Positions 1 through 8,693 are shown, counted from the first letter of the stretch. The stretch: DNA of 64,000 nt from CAZLDI01 sp964558415 (GCA_964558415.1 CAZLDI010000009.1:55676-119675), one strand, 5' to 3'. Translations and numbers: made by a program. The notes: generated by a model not told the origin, from the letters alone.

Positions 1-33
1 GCGCCTGAGGGAGGGGTCTGAGATCGCGACGCC

Positions 34-990
34 ATGCGAGACTATATAATCCGCCGGATGCTCCTGCTGCCCCTGATCATGCTGGGCGTGAGCATCCTGA
101 CGTTCCTGACGTTCCGGGCGATCCCCGGAGATGCTGTCATCCTGCGCTGTGGCTTCGGTTGCACCCCTGAGGTCGTAGCGGACCTGCGCAAAGACCTCGG
201 TCTCGATCGCAGCCTCTTCGTCCAGTACACTGATTGGCTCGGCGGAGTAGTCACGGGCGACTTCGGACAGTCGCTGGCTGAGGGCGAGCAGCAAGTCTCC
301 GATGAGTTGCGGCACCGGCTGCCGATCACCGCTGAGCTGATGATCATGACCATGGTTCTCGCGTTGGTGCTGGGGATTCCGCCCGGCGTGCTCTCCGCGA
401 TTCGCCCGGGCTCGTTGATCGACCTGCTGGTGCGGTTCACCAGCGTCCTCTGGGTGTCGATCCCCTCGTTCTATCTCGCGATCTTGCTCATCACTTTCGG
501 AGTGCAATGGTTCGGATACGTTCCTCCGCAGTTCGAGCGCGCCTACGTGCCGTTTATGGACGACCCCTGGGTGAACCTGCAGCAGTTCTTCTTCCCGTCG
601 CTGGTCATCTCCGTCGGCCTAGCGGCGGCGTTGATGCGCCTGACGCGGTCGTCGATGCTGGAGGTGATGGGCAATGACTACGTTCGCACCGCCTGGTCGA
701 AGGGGCTGCGCGAGCGCGCGGTAGTCTGGCGGCACGCGCTCAAGAACGCGATGATTCCGGTCCTGACCGTGATCGGCCTCCAGATCGGCGGCCTGCTGGG
801 CGGGTCAGTCTTGATCGAATCCGTATACAACCTTAACGGCGTCGGCAAGTACGCACTGGAGGCGATAATCAGGCGCGACATCTTTGTGGTGCAGAGCCTC
901 ACTCTGTTGTTTGCCACCGTCTACGTCGTCGCCAATCTTGCCGTTGATGTCGCCTATGCGTGGCTCGACCCGCGCATCCACTACGCGTAA
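34..990 (+). CDS. Peptide/nickel-type ABC transporter permease, DppB/OppB family (copy 1)
   Basis: A 318-aa inner-membrane permease that should form half of the translocation pore of an oligopeptide/dipeptide-type importer. Seen: N-terminal membrane segment (about residues 9-30), the family's PGDA motif after it, several further hydrophobic segments, the cytoplasmic EAA loop at about 213-241 (DYVRTAWSKGL...RHALKNAMIP), and the usual C-terminal WLDPRI. Length is normal. A C-X3-C pair (Cys39, Cys43) lies in the first external segment and recurs at the same residues in the second B-type permease at 2367. The next gene, a C-type permease, starts 10 nt downstream, so the two should be co-transcribed. 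The binding protein and ATPases would lie upstream of the window. Substrate cannot be read from the sequence. Confidence 0.93.
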   Translation: MRDYIIRRMLLLPLIMLGVSILTFLTFRAIPGDAVILRCGFGCTPEVVADLRKDLGLDRSLFVQYTDWLGGVVTGDFGQSLAEGEQQVSDELRHRLPITAELMIMTMVLALVLGIPPGVLSAIRPGSLIDLLVRFTSVLWVSIPSFYLAILLITFGVQWFGYVPPQFERAYVPFMDDPWVNLQQFFFPSLVISVGLAAALMRLTRSSMLEVMGNDYVRTAWSKGLRERAVVWRHALKNAMIPVLTVIGLQIGGLLGGSVLIESVYNLNGVGKYALEAIIRRDIFVVQSLTLLFATVYVVANLAVDVAYAWLDPRIHYA

Positions 991-1000
991 GAAGGGAACG

Positions 1001-2302
1001 ATGGCTCAGCAGCAGATCGCCGTCCCACTGGAAATCGAAGAAGAGTGGACGGCCCCGCGCGGGCCGCGCCTCCGGAAGGTCATGCGCATGGCCCGCGCCC
1101 ATCCGTTGGGCGTCCTGGGACTGTTCTGCATCGGCCTGTTGTTCTTCTGCGGGATATTCGCGAACTACATCGTCCCGCACGACCCGCTGACGCTGATCGA
1201 GGAGACGAAGCGCTTCGGGTCGCTCGCGGAGCCTATCAGCGCCGACTTGACTGACAACACACTTTTCGTCTCCGACATCGCTGCCGACGTACGCCAGGGG
1301 GCATCTCTGACGATAGAGGAAGAGGAGATGGCGATTATCCGCATCGGCGAGGCGCCGGAGTTCCCGGGCGCGCCTGTGCCGCCGCTAACGGACCCGGCGG
1401 AGGTGCTGGTCACCAGAGGCGACGCAAGCACGATCGCCGTCGCTCACGAAGCCGGCGCCGGGATCACCACCACAGGTGTGGTCGAGAACCTTTCGCCGTC
1501 TCTTACGCACCCGTTCGGGACGGACCGCCTGGGTCGCGACGTGCTCAGCCGCGTAATCTTCGGGGCGCGCATTTCGCTGCTGATCGGCCTGGTCTCCGTC
1601 ACAGTTGGGATCACGATCGGCTCCACCTTTGGCGTGATCTCCGGCTACTTCGGGAGCATCGTGGACACCGGCATACAGCGCTTCGTGGACATGCTCCTGG
1701 CGTTCCCTCCGCTCGTGCTGCTGCTGGCGATCATCACTGTGATCGGCGACCAGGACTCGACCGTCCGTCAGTTCTTGCAAGACAATACCTTCTTGCCCAA
1801 GGGGGAGTTCTGGGGCATCCCGAACTTCCTGGATATCGTCGTAGTGTCCATCGGTATCGGTATCGCCATCGCCGTAGGCACTACGCGCATCGTCCGGGGC
1901 GCGGTGCTGTCAATCAAGGAGAACGTCTACATCGATGCCGCGCAGGCGATGGGCGCGTCCAGCGGACGGATCATGCTGCGGCACATCTTCCCCAACGTCG
2001 CCGCCCTTGTCGTGGTCCTGGGCAGCATCTTCCTGCCGGTGGCTATCCTGGCGGAGGCCGCCCTCTCCTTCCTGGGTGTGGGCGTGCCGGACCCGACACC
2101 TTCATGGGGCGCCGATCTGAGCGGCCCCAACCAGACGGCCGCGCTGGACGGGTACTGGTGGTCCGCCTTCTTCCCCGGCCTCGCGCTGAGCCTGGTCGTT
2201 CTGGGCTTCAACATGCTCGGCGACGCCTTCCGCGACATTTCCGACCCCCGCCTACGCGGGAGCGGTCTGGGCGGCGCGTCTGGTCCCCCTCGCGGCGGCT
2301 AG
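1001..2302 (+). CDS. Peptide/nickel-type ABC transporter permease, DppC/OppC family, with enlarged periplasmic insert
   Basis: The partner pore subunit of the permease at 34-990. ATG 1001 is chosen because it has a GAAGGGA ribosome-binding site and opens directly on a plausible N-terminus; the frame is open further upstream but that part overlaps the previous gene. The protein is 433 aa against about 300 for typical DppC. TM1 lies at about residues 36-58, and the hallmark HPFGTDRLGRDVLSR follows only after an acidic, proline-rich stretch of roughly 100 residues that normal family members lack. A second smaller insertion (about 250-275) precedes the later membrane segments. The EAA loop (AAQAMGASSGRIMLRHIFPN) and C-terminal ISDPRLRG are intact, so the gene should be functional. 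Confidence 0.92.
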   Translation: MAQQQIAVPLEIEEEWTAPRGPRLRKVMRMARAHPLGVLGLFCIGLLFFCGIFANYIVPHDPLTLIEETKRFGSLAEPISADLTDNTLFVSDIAADVRQGASLTIEEEEMAIIRIGEAPEFPGAPVPPLTDPAEVLVTRGDASTIAVAHEAGAGITTTGVVENLSPSLTHPFGTDRLGRDVLSRVIFGARISLLIGLVSVTVGITIGSTFGVISGYFGSIVDTGIQRFVDMLLAFPPLVLLLAIITVIGDQDSTVRQFLQDNTFLPKGEFWGIPNFLDIVVVSIGIGIAIAVGTTRIVRGAVLSIKENVYIDAAQAMGASSGRIMLRHIFPNVAALVVVLGSIFLPVAILAEAALSFLGVGVPDPTPSWGADLSGPNQTAALDGYWWSAFFPGLALSLVVLGFNMLGDAFRDISDPRLRGSGLGGASGPPRGG

Positions 2303-2366
2303 GCGCGATTCTCTCTGGACAGCCTCGTTAGGGGGGAGTAGTATGTAGTCGCGGCGGGAGTGGTCT

Positions 2367-3320
2367 ATGCGCAACTTCATCATTCGCCGGTTGCTGCTCC
2401 TGGTCCCGATCATGATCGGGGTCAGCCTCCTGACGTTCCTCGCCTACCGAATCGTCCCCGGCGACGCCGTTGACTTCATCTGCCCCCTTTCCTGCAGTGA
2501 CGCGCAGCGGATCGAGATCCGTCATTTCTTCGGCCTGGACCGTCCCTGGTACGAGCAGTACTGGGACTGGCTCTCCGGCGTAGTCCAGGGGGACTTCGGC
2601 AGGTCGTATTACACGGGGATTGAGGTCTCCACGGAGCTTGAGCGGCGTTTGCCGATCACGCTGCAACTCATGGTGATGACCGTTGCCTTCTCACTCACTC
2701 TGGGCGTTCCATTGGGCGTCATCTCCGCGATCCGGCCCGGTACGCCGCTCGACCTGATCGCCCGTATGGCCGGCGTAGTCTGGCAGTCCGTACCCTCGTA
2801 CTACGTCGGTACCCTGGCGATTACCTTCGGGGTCATCTGGTTCCATTGGGTGCCACCCCAGTTCGCCAGGACTTACATCTCCCCATTCGACGATCCCTGG
2901 GTCAACCTTCAGGAGTTCTTCTTCCCGTCGTTCATTCTCGCCCTCGGCTCAGCGGCGTTCATCCTGCGTCTCGTGCGCTCATCACTGCTGGAGGTACTGC
3001 GCAACGACTTCATCCGTACGGCCTGGGCCAAAGGGCTGCGGGAGCGCTACGTTGTCTGGCGTCACGCCCTGCGCAACGCGCTGATCCCGCTGCTGACGGT
3101 GATCGGGCTGGAGATCGGCGGCCTGCTCGGCGGCGCCGTCATCATGGAGAGTATGTATAACCTGAACGGCGTGGGTAAGTACGCCCTGATTGCCGTCATC
3201 GGGCGCGACCTGCTGGTCGTTCAGACTCTCACTCTACTGTTCGCGCTCACGTACGTTGTAACGAACCTGCTGGTTGATCTGGGCTACGCCTGGCTGGACC
3301 CGCGCATTCGCTACTCCTGA
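2367..3320 (+). CDS. Peptide/nickel-type ABC transporter permease, DppB/OppB family (copy 2)
   Basis: A 317-aa paralogue of the permease at 34-990, alignable end to end: same MR..IIRR start, PGDA motif, C-X3-C at Cys39/Cys43, EAA loop (NDFIRTAWAKGLRER...RHALRNALIP) and C-terminal WLDPRI. It starts 64 nt after the DppC-type gene on the same strand, so the local order is B-C-B. No second C-type permease follows; the next gene is convergent and its stop overlaps this one by 10 nt. It may pair with the same DppC to give an alternative transporter, or be a partly redundant duplicate. Confidence 0.92.
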   Translation: MRNFIIRRLLLLVPIMIGVSLLTFLAYRIVPGDAVDFICPLSCSDAQRIEIRHFFGLDRPWYEQYWDWLSGVVQGDFGRSYYTGIEVSTELERRLPITLQLMVMTVAFSLTLGVPLGVISAIRPGTPLDLIARMAGVVWQSVPSYYVGTLAITFGVIWFHWVPPQFARTYISPFDDPWVNLQEFFFPSFILALGSAAFILRLVRSSLLEVLRNDFIRTAWAKGLRERYVVWRHALRNALIPLLTVIGLEIGGLLGGAVIMESMYNLNGVGKYALIAVIGRDLLVVQTLTLLFALTYVVTNLLVDLGYAWLDPRIRYS

Positions 3321-3592
3321 GAGCGCGGCGGTCGCGAAGACGTGCTGAGCCGTTCGATGTGCTCGCGAAAGACCGCGCGCGGGCTGAGGCGAAGGAATAG
3401 CCATAGGCCGAGGACGACGACGAGCAGGTCGTCAAGTTGTCCCAGCACCGGAATGAAGTCTGGGATTGGATCGAGCGGCATCACCAGGTAGAGAGCCACG
3501 GCTGGCAGGATAAATTTAGCGCGAAGCGGCACTCGCGGTTCGCGGAGCAGCCGCCAAAACAGGACGGGGCGCGCCCGCCAGCGCAGGCGCAT
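3311..3592 (-). CDS. DUF1232 (YkvA-like) small membrane protein
   Basis: A 93-aa protein with the DUF1232 core: a hydrophobic segment followed by MPLDPIPDFIPVLGQLDDLL and a second hydrophobic stretch. Proteins of this family are small membrane proteins of unknown biochemical role. The C-terminal tail is basic and serine-rich. It is followed after 22 nt by no same-strand partner that explains its job, although the arsenate reductase-like gene upstream (3615-4028) is on the same strand and could be co-transcribed. The stop overlaps the convergent permease gene by 10 nt. Confidence 0.85.
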   Translation of the reverse strand: MRLRWRARPVLFWRLLREPRVPLRAKFILPAVALYLVMPLDPIPDFIPVLGQLDDLLVVVLGLWLFLRLSPRAVFREHIERLSTSSRPPRSQE

Positions 3593-3614
3593 TAGCTCCT
3601 TCGCGGGGCTTTCC

Positions 3615-4028
3615 TCAATGTCCGCGGACGAACTCCTCGATGCGCGCGTGCAGGTCGTCCCGCGCTACGCGGAAGGCGTCCGTCAGATCGACGCCGCGGG
3701 CGTGAGTATCGGACGGGTCCTCGACGTCCCAGTGGACCGCCTCACCGCCGGGAAAGGCAGGGCAGGTGTGCCGGGCGGAGTCGCAGACGGTGATCACGTA
3801 GTCGAACCGCTCGCCGGCGTACTCGTCCACGCCTTTTGACCACTGGTCGATGACGTCGATGTTAAGTTCGCGCATCACCTGCACAGTCTGCGCAGCCAGG
3901 CCGTTGGGAGCGGTCCCTGCGCTATGGGACTCGAATCTGTCCCCCGCGAGATGGCGCAGCAAGCCTTCTGCCATCTGGCTGCGCGCGCGGTTGCCTGTGC
4001 AGACGAAGAGGACTCGCTTTCGTTCCAC
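3615..4028 (-). CDS. arsC: Arsenate reductase, thioredoxin-coupled ArsC type (LMW protein tyrosine phosphatase fold)
   Basis: A 137-aa cytoplasmic enzyme of the low-molecular-weight phosphatase superfamily. The P-loop VCTGNRARSQ (Cys10, about residues 9-18) and the later pair ITVCDSARHTCPAFPG (Cys82 and Cys89) match the three-cysteine relay of thioredoxin-linked arsenate reductases, which reduce arsenate to arsenite. The P-loop reads NRARS where many family members have NSCRS. No ars efflux gene or ArsR repressor lies next to it, so a role as a general phosphatase remains possible. Confidence 0.85.
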   Translation of the reverse strand: MERKRVLFVCTGNRARSQMAEGLLRHLAGDRFESHSAGTAPNGLAAQTVQVMRELNIDVIDQWSKGVDEYAGERFDYVITVCDSARHTCPAFPGGEAVHWDVEDPSDTHARGVDLTDAFRVARDDLHARIEEFVRGH

Positions 4029-4089
4029 CGCTCCAATATATCACCGGCTGACGAATCGTCCGGTATAAGATACAGGACGGAGGGTTCCC

Positions 4090-4677
4090 TTGGTCGAGAA
4101 CATGCAGGTGGTCTTCCGGCTGGCCTACAGCCTCTTCGTTGCCCTGCTCGTCGTCTTATTCGTCGTGCTCGGCACGCGGACATTTTTCAGCGAGCCTGAC
4201 TACCCGGTGCAGCCCCCGTCCTTCGGACCCGGGCTGGGTAAGAGAATCGTGTACTGCGAGACGGTGGACGTTTGCTACATCGACAGTTCGCTCGTTACCC
4301 CCGAGATAGAAGCCACCTTCTCCGATGACGAGCGGGAGCTTCTCCATGACCAGCGGGCGTTCGCGGAGCGTCGTAAGGAATACGAGGAGGACAGGCAAGA
4401 TCACTTCCGCGGGGTGTTCCTGATAGCGATGGTTTTCGGCGTGGCGGCAGTAGGGGTGGGACTGCTGCTCTACAGGCGGGTGGAGGCGATGCCGCTGGGT
4501 CTGCTCCTCGGTGGCGTCGGCGCTCTTATCTTCGGTTGGGTGGAGTGGGCGCGCGGCCCGGAGGACGATGATGTGGGGACGGCGCCCCTTTTCGTCGCCG
4601 TGGGCGTGGGCCTGGCGATAGTGCTCGGTGCCGGGTACCGCGTGCTGGGGCGGCGCGGCGAGAAGGACGGTGGCTAG
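4090..4677 (+). CDS. Small integral membrane protein of unknown function
   Basis: Not recognised as a named family. The 195-aa frame can start at TTG 4090 or ATG 4102. It has an N-terminal hydrophobic segment (about residues 8-31), then about 80 polar residues containing two cysteines and a charged helix rich in Glu/Arg (likely coiled coil), then three more hydrophobic stretches (about 112-130, 136-152, 165-184) and a short basic tail. That suggests a four-pass membrane protein with one external domain. It ends convergently with trpB, the two stop codons overlapping. Confidence 0.7.
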   Translation: MVENMQVVFRLAYSLFVALLVVLFVVLGTRTFFSEPDYPVQPPSFGPGLGKRIVYCETVDVCYIDSSLVTPEIEATFSDDERELLHDQRAFAERRKEYEEDRQDHFRGVFLIAMVFGVAAVGVGLLLYRRVEAMPLGLLLGGVGALIFGWVEWARGPEDDDVGTAPLFVAVGVGLAIVLGAGYRVLGRRGEKDGG

Positions 4678-5867
4678 GTCCCCTTCAGCGCCTCCGCGAC
4701 GATCTCCATGTCCTTATCCCCGCGCCCGGACAGGCAGACCAGCACGATCTGCCCTCTTGTCAGTGTCGTCGCTAATCCGGCGGCGTAGTGAATCGCGTGT
4801 GCTGTCTCCAGCGCCGGGATGATGCCCTCGGTCTCGCACAGCAGGGTCAGCCCCTCCAGCGCCTCATGGTCCGTCACACCCACGTATTGCGCGCGGCCGG
4901 AATCCTTGTAGAACGAGTGCTCCGGGCCGACGCCGGGATAGTCCAGCCCGGCGGAGATCGAATGCGTCTCCAGCACCTGTCCATCGCTGTCCTGCATCAG
5001 GTACGACATGGAGCCGTGCAGCACGCCCAGTCTGCCGTCAGACAGCGGCGCGGCGTGATGTCCGGTGGACAACCCGTCGCCTGCCGCCTCCACGCCGACC
5101 AGGCGGACCGTCTCGTCGGCGTAGAATGGGTGGAAGAGCCCCATCGCGTTGGAGCCGCCGCCGACGCAGGCGACGGCGTAGTCCGGCAGGCGCCCCTCAG
5201 CGGCGAGAATCTGCTCCCGCGCCTCCACGCCGATGACGGACTGGAAATCGCGCACGATCATCGGGTACGGGTGCGGCCCGACGACGGAGCCGGGCAAGTA
5301 GTGAGTTGTCTCGACGTTCGTCACCCAATCGCGGATCGCCTCGTTGATGGCGTCCTTAAGCGTGCGGGAGCCGGACGTTACCGGGTGCACCTCTGCGCCC
5401 AGCAGCTTCATGCGGAACACGTTCAGCGCCTGCCGCCGCACGTCCTCTTCGCCCATATAGACGACGCACTCCAGACCCAGCATCGCGCAGACCGTCGCCG
5501 CGGCGACGCCGTGCTGTCCCGCGCCCGTCTCCGCCACCACGCGCGGCTTGCCCATCCGCTTGACCAGAAGCCCCTGGCCCAGCGCGTTGTTGATCTTGTG
5601 CGCGCCCGTGTGCGCCAGGTCCTCTCGCTTGAAGTACACGCGGGCGCCGCCCAGCCGGTCCGTTAGCCGCTTTGCGAAGTACAAGGGCGTCGGCCGCCCG
5701 ACGTATTCGCGCAGGAGTGACGCCATCTCCTCCAAGAAGTCAGGGTCTGCCTGCGCCTCGCGGTACGAGCGTTGAAGCTCGCCCAGGGCCGCCATCAGCG
5801 TCTCCGGGACGTATTGGCCGCCGTAGGGCCCGTACCGCCCGCGGTCGTCGGGGAGGGCCTGCGTCAT
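4674..5867 (-). CDS. trpB: Tryptophan synthase beta chain
   Basis: A 397-aa PLP enzyme making tryptophan from indole and serine. Seen: N-terminal GRYGPYGGQYVPETLM, the PLP lysine in HTGAHKINN (Lys91), the catalytic region AETGAGQHGVAAA, the phosphate-binding GGGSNAMG and C-terminal CLSGRGDKD. Length is normal for TrpB1, the form that pairs with TrpA. It is the last trp gene on this strand, 21 nt after trpF. No trpA follows: the next gene is a convergent membrane protein. The alpha subunit must be encoded elsewhere, or indole must come by another route. Confidence 0.97.
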   Translation of the reverse strand: MTQALPDDRGRYGPYGGQYVPETLMAALGELQRSYREAQADPDFLEEMASLLREYVGRPTPLYFAKRLTDRLGGARVYFKREDLAHTGAHKINNALGQGLLVKRMGKPRVVAETGAGQHGVAAATVCAMLGLECVVYMGEEDVRRQALNVFRMKLLGAEVHPVTSGSRTLKDAINEAIRDWVTNVETTHYLPGSVVGPHPYPMIVRDFQSVIGVEAREQILAAEGRLPDYAVACVGGGSNAMGLFHPFYADETVRLVGVEAAGDGLSTGHHAAPLSDGRLGVLHGSMSYLMQDSDGQVLETHSISAGLDYPGVGPEHSFYKDSGRAQYVGVTDHEALEGLTLLCETEGIIPALETAHAIHYAAGLATTLTRGQIVLVCLSGRGDKDMEIVAEALKGT

Positions 5868-5888
5868 GGAATCATCGCCTTCTGTCGT

Positions 5889-6575
5889 TCAGGGAACATC
5901 GGCCGTCCTCACTGCGGCGATGAAGGCGCGTATCTTGTCCGTGTCCTTCACACCGTCGGTCTCCACCCCGCTTGAGACATCCACCGCCCAGGGGCGGACG
6001 GCGCTCACTGCCCGCGCGACGTTGGCGGGCGTGAGGCCCCCGGCGAGCACCGTGGGCCGTTGCTGCGCGATCTCGGCGGCTACCGCCCAATCCAGCGTCC
6101 GTCCCGTGCCACCATACGAGCCTTCGACGAATGGATCCAGGAGCACGATGGCGCCGCCGCCGGCGTGCGACAGAACGCCTGAAGCGGGCTCGTCGTCTCT
6201 CACTTTCATGCACTTGAGCACTGGTCTGCAGATCAGCTCGCACACCTCCCACGGCTCGCTCCCCGAGAGTTGCACGATGTCCAGATCCACGTCCTCGGCG
6301 ATGGAGTTGACGGTGTCCGCGTCCTGATCAGCGAAGACGCCGACCAGAAGCGGCCTACGCCTCCCCAGCGCGTCTTCTATCGACTCTATTTCCGCAACCG
6401 TTGGACCTGCTGTGTGCGGGTCCTTGCGCAGGCCGGCGGCGATGCGCTTCGCTTCGCCCAGCGTGACCTGACGGCGCGACGGAGCGAACACGATGCCGAC
6501 GAAATCGGCTCCGAACGCGGCGGCGGCGCGTGCGTGCCGGACCTCTGAGACGCCACAGATCTTAAGGAGGGTCAC
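5889..6575 (-). CDS. trpF: Phosphoribosylanthranilate isomerase
   Basis: A 228-aa TIM-barrel enzyme of tryptophan synthesis, converting phosphoribosylanthranilate to CdRP. The GTG start at 6575 is chosen because it opens on the conserved LKICG (catalytic Cys) and overlaps the trpC stop by GTGA; a longer frame runs back into trpC without family similarity. The phosphate-site VDVSSGVE with the catalytic Asp is present near the C-terminus. The overlap suggests translational coupling with trpC. The protein is a little longer than the usual 200 aa because of loop insertions around residues 45-65. Confidence 0.95.
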   Translation of the reverse strand: MTLLKICGVSEVRHARAAAAFGADFVGIVFAPSRRQVTLGEAKRIAAGLRKDPHTAGPTVAEIESIEDALGRRRPLLVGVFADQDADTVNSIAEDVDLDIVQLSGSEPWEVCELICRPVLKCMKVRDDEPASGVLSHAGGGAIVLLDPFVEGSYGGTGRTLDWAVAAEIAQQRPTVLAGGLTPANVARAVSAVRPWAVDVSSGVETDGVKDTDKIRAFIAAVRTADVP

Positions 6576-7366
6576 CCCAGTAGCTCCCGCACCTTCGCGC
6601 CCGGGTCTGGCGCGGTCACCAGCGCCTCGCCGATCAGCACGGCGCTTACACCGCACGACGCCATGCGCCCGATGTCATCCCGCGTGAAGATACCGCTCTC
6701 GGCCACCAGCGTGACGCCGGCGGGGACCATTGGGGCGATCCGCTCCGTTGTCGCGAGGTCCACCTCGAATGTGCGCAGGTCGCGGTTGGTGATGCCGATG
6801 GGATTCGCCCCGGCCGCCAACGCGCGTTCCATCTCCGGCTCAGCGTGCACCTCCACGAGCGTCGTCAAGCCCAGTGCGCGAGCCTCGCGGATGAGCGCCT
6901 CCAGCAGCGGTTGCTCCAGAATGGCCGTGATTAACAAGACTGCATCGGCGCCGTGGCAACGCGCTTCCCACAGCTGGTAGCTCTCGAACAGAAAGTCCTT
7001 CCGCAGCAGCGGCGGACCGTCCGACAGCGCGGCACGTATCGCCGCGAGATGGGCGAGCGAGCCCTGGAAGTGCTCCTCGTCCGTCAGTACCGAGATCGCC
7101 GAGGCGCCGCAGGCCGCGTACGTCTCTGCGAGCTTTACCGGATCGAAGTCTGCCCGCAGCAGCCCGCGCGATGGCGAAGCCTTCTTGACCTCGGCGATGA
7201 GCGAGATACGCTCGCCGCGCAGCGCGCCCAGGAAGTCGCGCGGCGGCGGAGCGTCCCGCAGCCGCGCCTTCAGCTCGGCGAGCGGCACGGCCGCCTGCGC
7301 CGCCGCCAGCTCGCCGCGCTTGTGCGCGACGATGCGGTCGAGGATCGTGTCCGTCTGCTGGGTCAT
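6572..7366 (-). CDS. trpC: Indole-3-glycerol phosphate synthase
   Basis: A 264-aa TIM-barrel enzyme closing the indole ring of indole-3-glycerol phosphate. ATG 7366 is chosen as it opens on the family N-terminus (MTQQTDTILDRIVAHKR). Seen: LIAEVKKASPSRG with the catalytic lysine, LLRKDFLF, LVEVHAE, a variant GITNRDL (usually GINNRDL) and LVAESGI. It lies 20 nt after trpD and overlaps trpF by 4 nt. It is monofunctional and not fused to trpF. Confidence 0.96.
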   Translation of the reverse strand: MTQQTDTILDRIVAHKRGELAAAQAAVPLAELKARLRDAPPPRDFLGALRGERISLIAEVKKASPSRGLLRADFDPVKLAETYAACGASAISVLTDEEHFQGSLAHLAAIRAALSDGPPLLRKDFLFESYQLWEARCHGADAVLLITAILEQPLLEALIREARALGLTTLVEVHAEPEMERALAAGANPIGITNRDLRTFEVDLATTERIAPMVPAGVTLVAESGIFTRDDIGRMASCGVSAVLIGEALVTAPDPGAKVRELLG

Positions 7367-7386
7367 CTGAAGTGCCTCACTGAGAA

Positions 7387-8406
7387 CTAAGCGAAGCTCT
7401 GCGTTAGCGCCACGAACTGTTGCAGGCGCTTCGCCGCCTCGCCCGAATCGATCGCCTTCGCCGCCTCGTCTGCTCCTTCGCGTATGTCCTTCGCGCGGTC
7501 CGCCGCAAGCAGAGCGGCGCCCGCGTTCAGGACGATGATGTCTCGCATGGGGCCTCGCTCGCCCGCCAGGACGGACGTGATGATCGCCGCGTTCTGGGCG
7601 GGCGTTCCGCCTCGCGCCGCTTCCGGCGGCGACATCGATAGCCCCGCGTCCTCTGGTGCAACCAGGTACTCGCACGTCTCGCTATCTCGGACGTCGATCA
7701 CGGTCGTCGGGCCGCTGAGCGACAGCTCATCACCTCCGTCGTGCCCGTGGACGACAAGGGCGTGGCGACTGCCCAGGCGCTGTAGCGCGGCCGCCATCTT
7801 CGGCGCCAGCTCCGGCCGCGCCACGCCGAGCAACTGGTACTGCGCGCCGGCGGGGTTAGTCAGGGGGCCGAGGATGTTAAACACCGTGCGCACGCCGATC
7901 TCCCGGCGTACGGGGGCGACATGCTTCATCGCCGGATGGAACGACTGCGCGAACATGAAACCGAATCCGGTCTGCAGGATGCATTCCGCGACCTGCTCCG
8001 GCGAGAGATCGATCTTCGCTCCGAGCGCTTCCAATACGTCCGCGGAGCCGCAGCCGCTGGACATCGCGCGGTTGCCGTGCTTGGCCACGCTCACTCCCAC
8101 GCCGGCGGCGACGAACGCGGCCGCTGTCGAAACGTTGATGGTGTTGCGGCCGTCGCCGCCCGTCCCGCAGGTGTCCAGGAGCGGGCTGTCCACGTCGACG
8201 CGCAGCGAGTGCTCACGCATGACACGGGCCATCCCCGTGATCTCGTCCACGGTCTCGCCCTTCAGGCGTAGTCCAACGAGGAACGCGGCGATCAGTGCTG
8301 GCGTGGCCTCGCCGGACATGATCTCGCGCATCGCCGCGATTGCTTCGTCCTCGGTCAGGTCGCGTCGCTCGTTGATGACGGCGTCGATCGCGTTGCGCAT
8401 GCTCAT
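7387..8406 (-). CDS. trpD: Anthranilate phosphoribosyltransferase
   Basis: A 339-aa enzyme transferring phosphoribose from PRPP to anthranilate. The glycine-rich CGTGGDG and NVSTAAAFVAA, the KHGNRAMSS anthranilate/PRPP motif, and VRTVFNILGPLTNPA are all visible. Its ATG overlaps the stop of the upstream RelE-like toxin by ATGA, so trpD translation is likely coupled to that of the toxin. It is therefore read from the operon and possibly also from the toxin-antitoxin promoter at about 8923-8951. Confidence 0.97.
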   Translation of the reverse strand: MSMRNAIDAVINERRDLTEDEAIAAMREIMSGEATPALIAAFLVGLRLKGETVDEITGMARVMREHSLRVDVDSPLLDTCGTGGDGRNTINVSTAAAFVAAGVGVSVAKHGNRAMSSGCGSADVLEALGAKIDLSPEQVAECILQTGFGFMFAQSFHPAMKHVAPVRREIGVRTVFNILGPLTNPAGAQYQLLGVARPELAPKMAAALQRLGSRHALVVHGHDGGDELSLSGPTTVIDVRDSETCEYLVAPEDAGLSMSPPEAARGGTPAQNAAIITSVLAGERGPMRDIIVLNAGAALLAADRAKDIREGADEAAKAIDSGEAAKRLQQFVALTQSFA

Positions 8407-8693
8407 TGAAATAGCGCTCCGACATCGTCGTAAGTACGCTCGCCGCGTCGCTCGATCCTGCCGACGACTATCAATTCCTCCGGATCGAACACACTGTAGA
8501 TTACCCGATACGATCCGAGGCGAATGCGCCAGATAGGCAGGCGCGACTGGAGTTTCGTTGCGCCTGGTGGTCTGGGGTTGCCCGCTAGCTGATCGATGGC
8601 GTGCTCAATCCTCTCTGCGTCACGCGGCGCCGATCTTACTAGCTTTATCAATGAGCGTTGGGCCGCGCGTTTTATTTCAAGCCGGTACGCCAC
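8403..8693 (-). CDS. RelE/ParE-family toxin
   Basis: A 96-aa basic protein with the RelE/ParE fold pattern: YRLEIKRAAQRSLIKL at the start, then WRIRLGSYRVIYSV and a C-terminal VVGRIERRGERTY that carries the basic catalytic/ribosome-contact residues. Members cleave ribosome-bound mRNA (RelE) or act on gyrase (ParE); the exact target cannot be told. The GTG start at 8693 lies 17 nt inside the end of the antitoxin gene, the normal toxin-antitoxin arrangement. Its stop overlaps the trpD start by ATGA, which is unusual: a toxin gene sits directly in front of, and coupled to, a tryptophan gene. Confidence 0.88.
   Translation of the reverse strand: MAYRLEIKRAAQRSLIKLVRSAPRDAERIEHAIDQLAGNPRPPGATKLQSRLPIWRIRLGSYRVIYSVFDPEELIVVGRIERRGERTYDDVGALFQ

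Noticed and set aside
884..1000. Upstream start for the DppC-type permease
   Set aside because: It would overlap the previous gene by over 100 nt; ATG 1001 has a ribosome-binding site and a typical N-terminus.
3615..4028. Part of an arsenic resistance operon
   Set aside because: No arsR, arsB, acr3 or arsA is adjacent; only the reductase-like gene is present.
4788..5666. Plus-strand open frame antisense to trpB
   Set aside because: No motif, biased composition, and fully covered by trpB.
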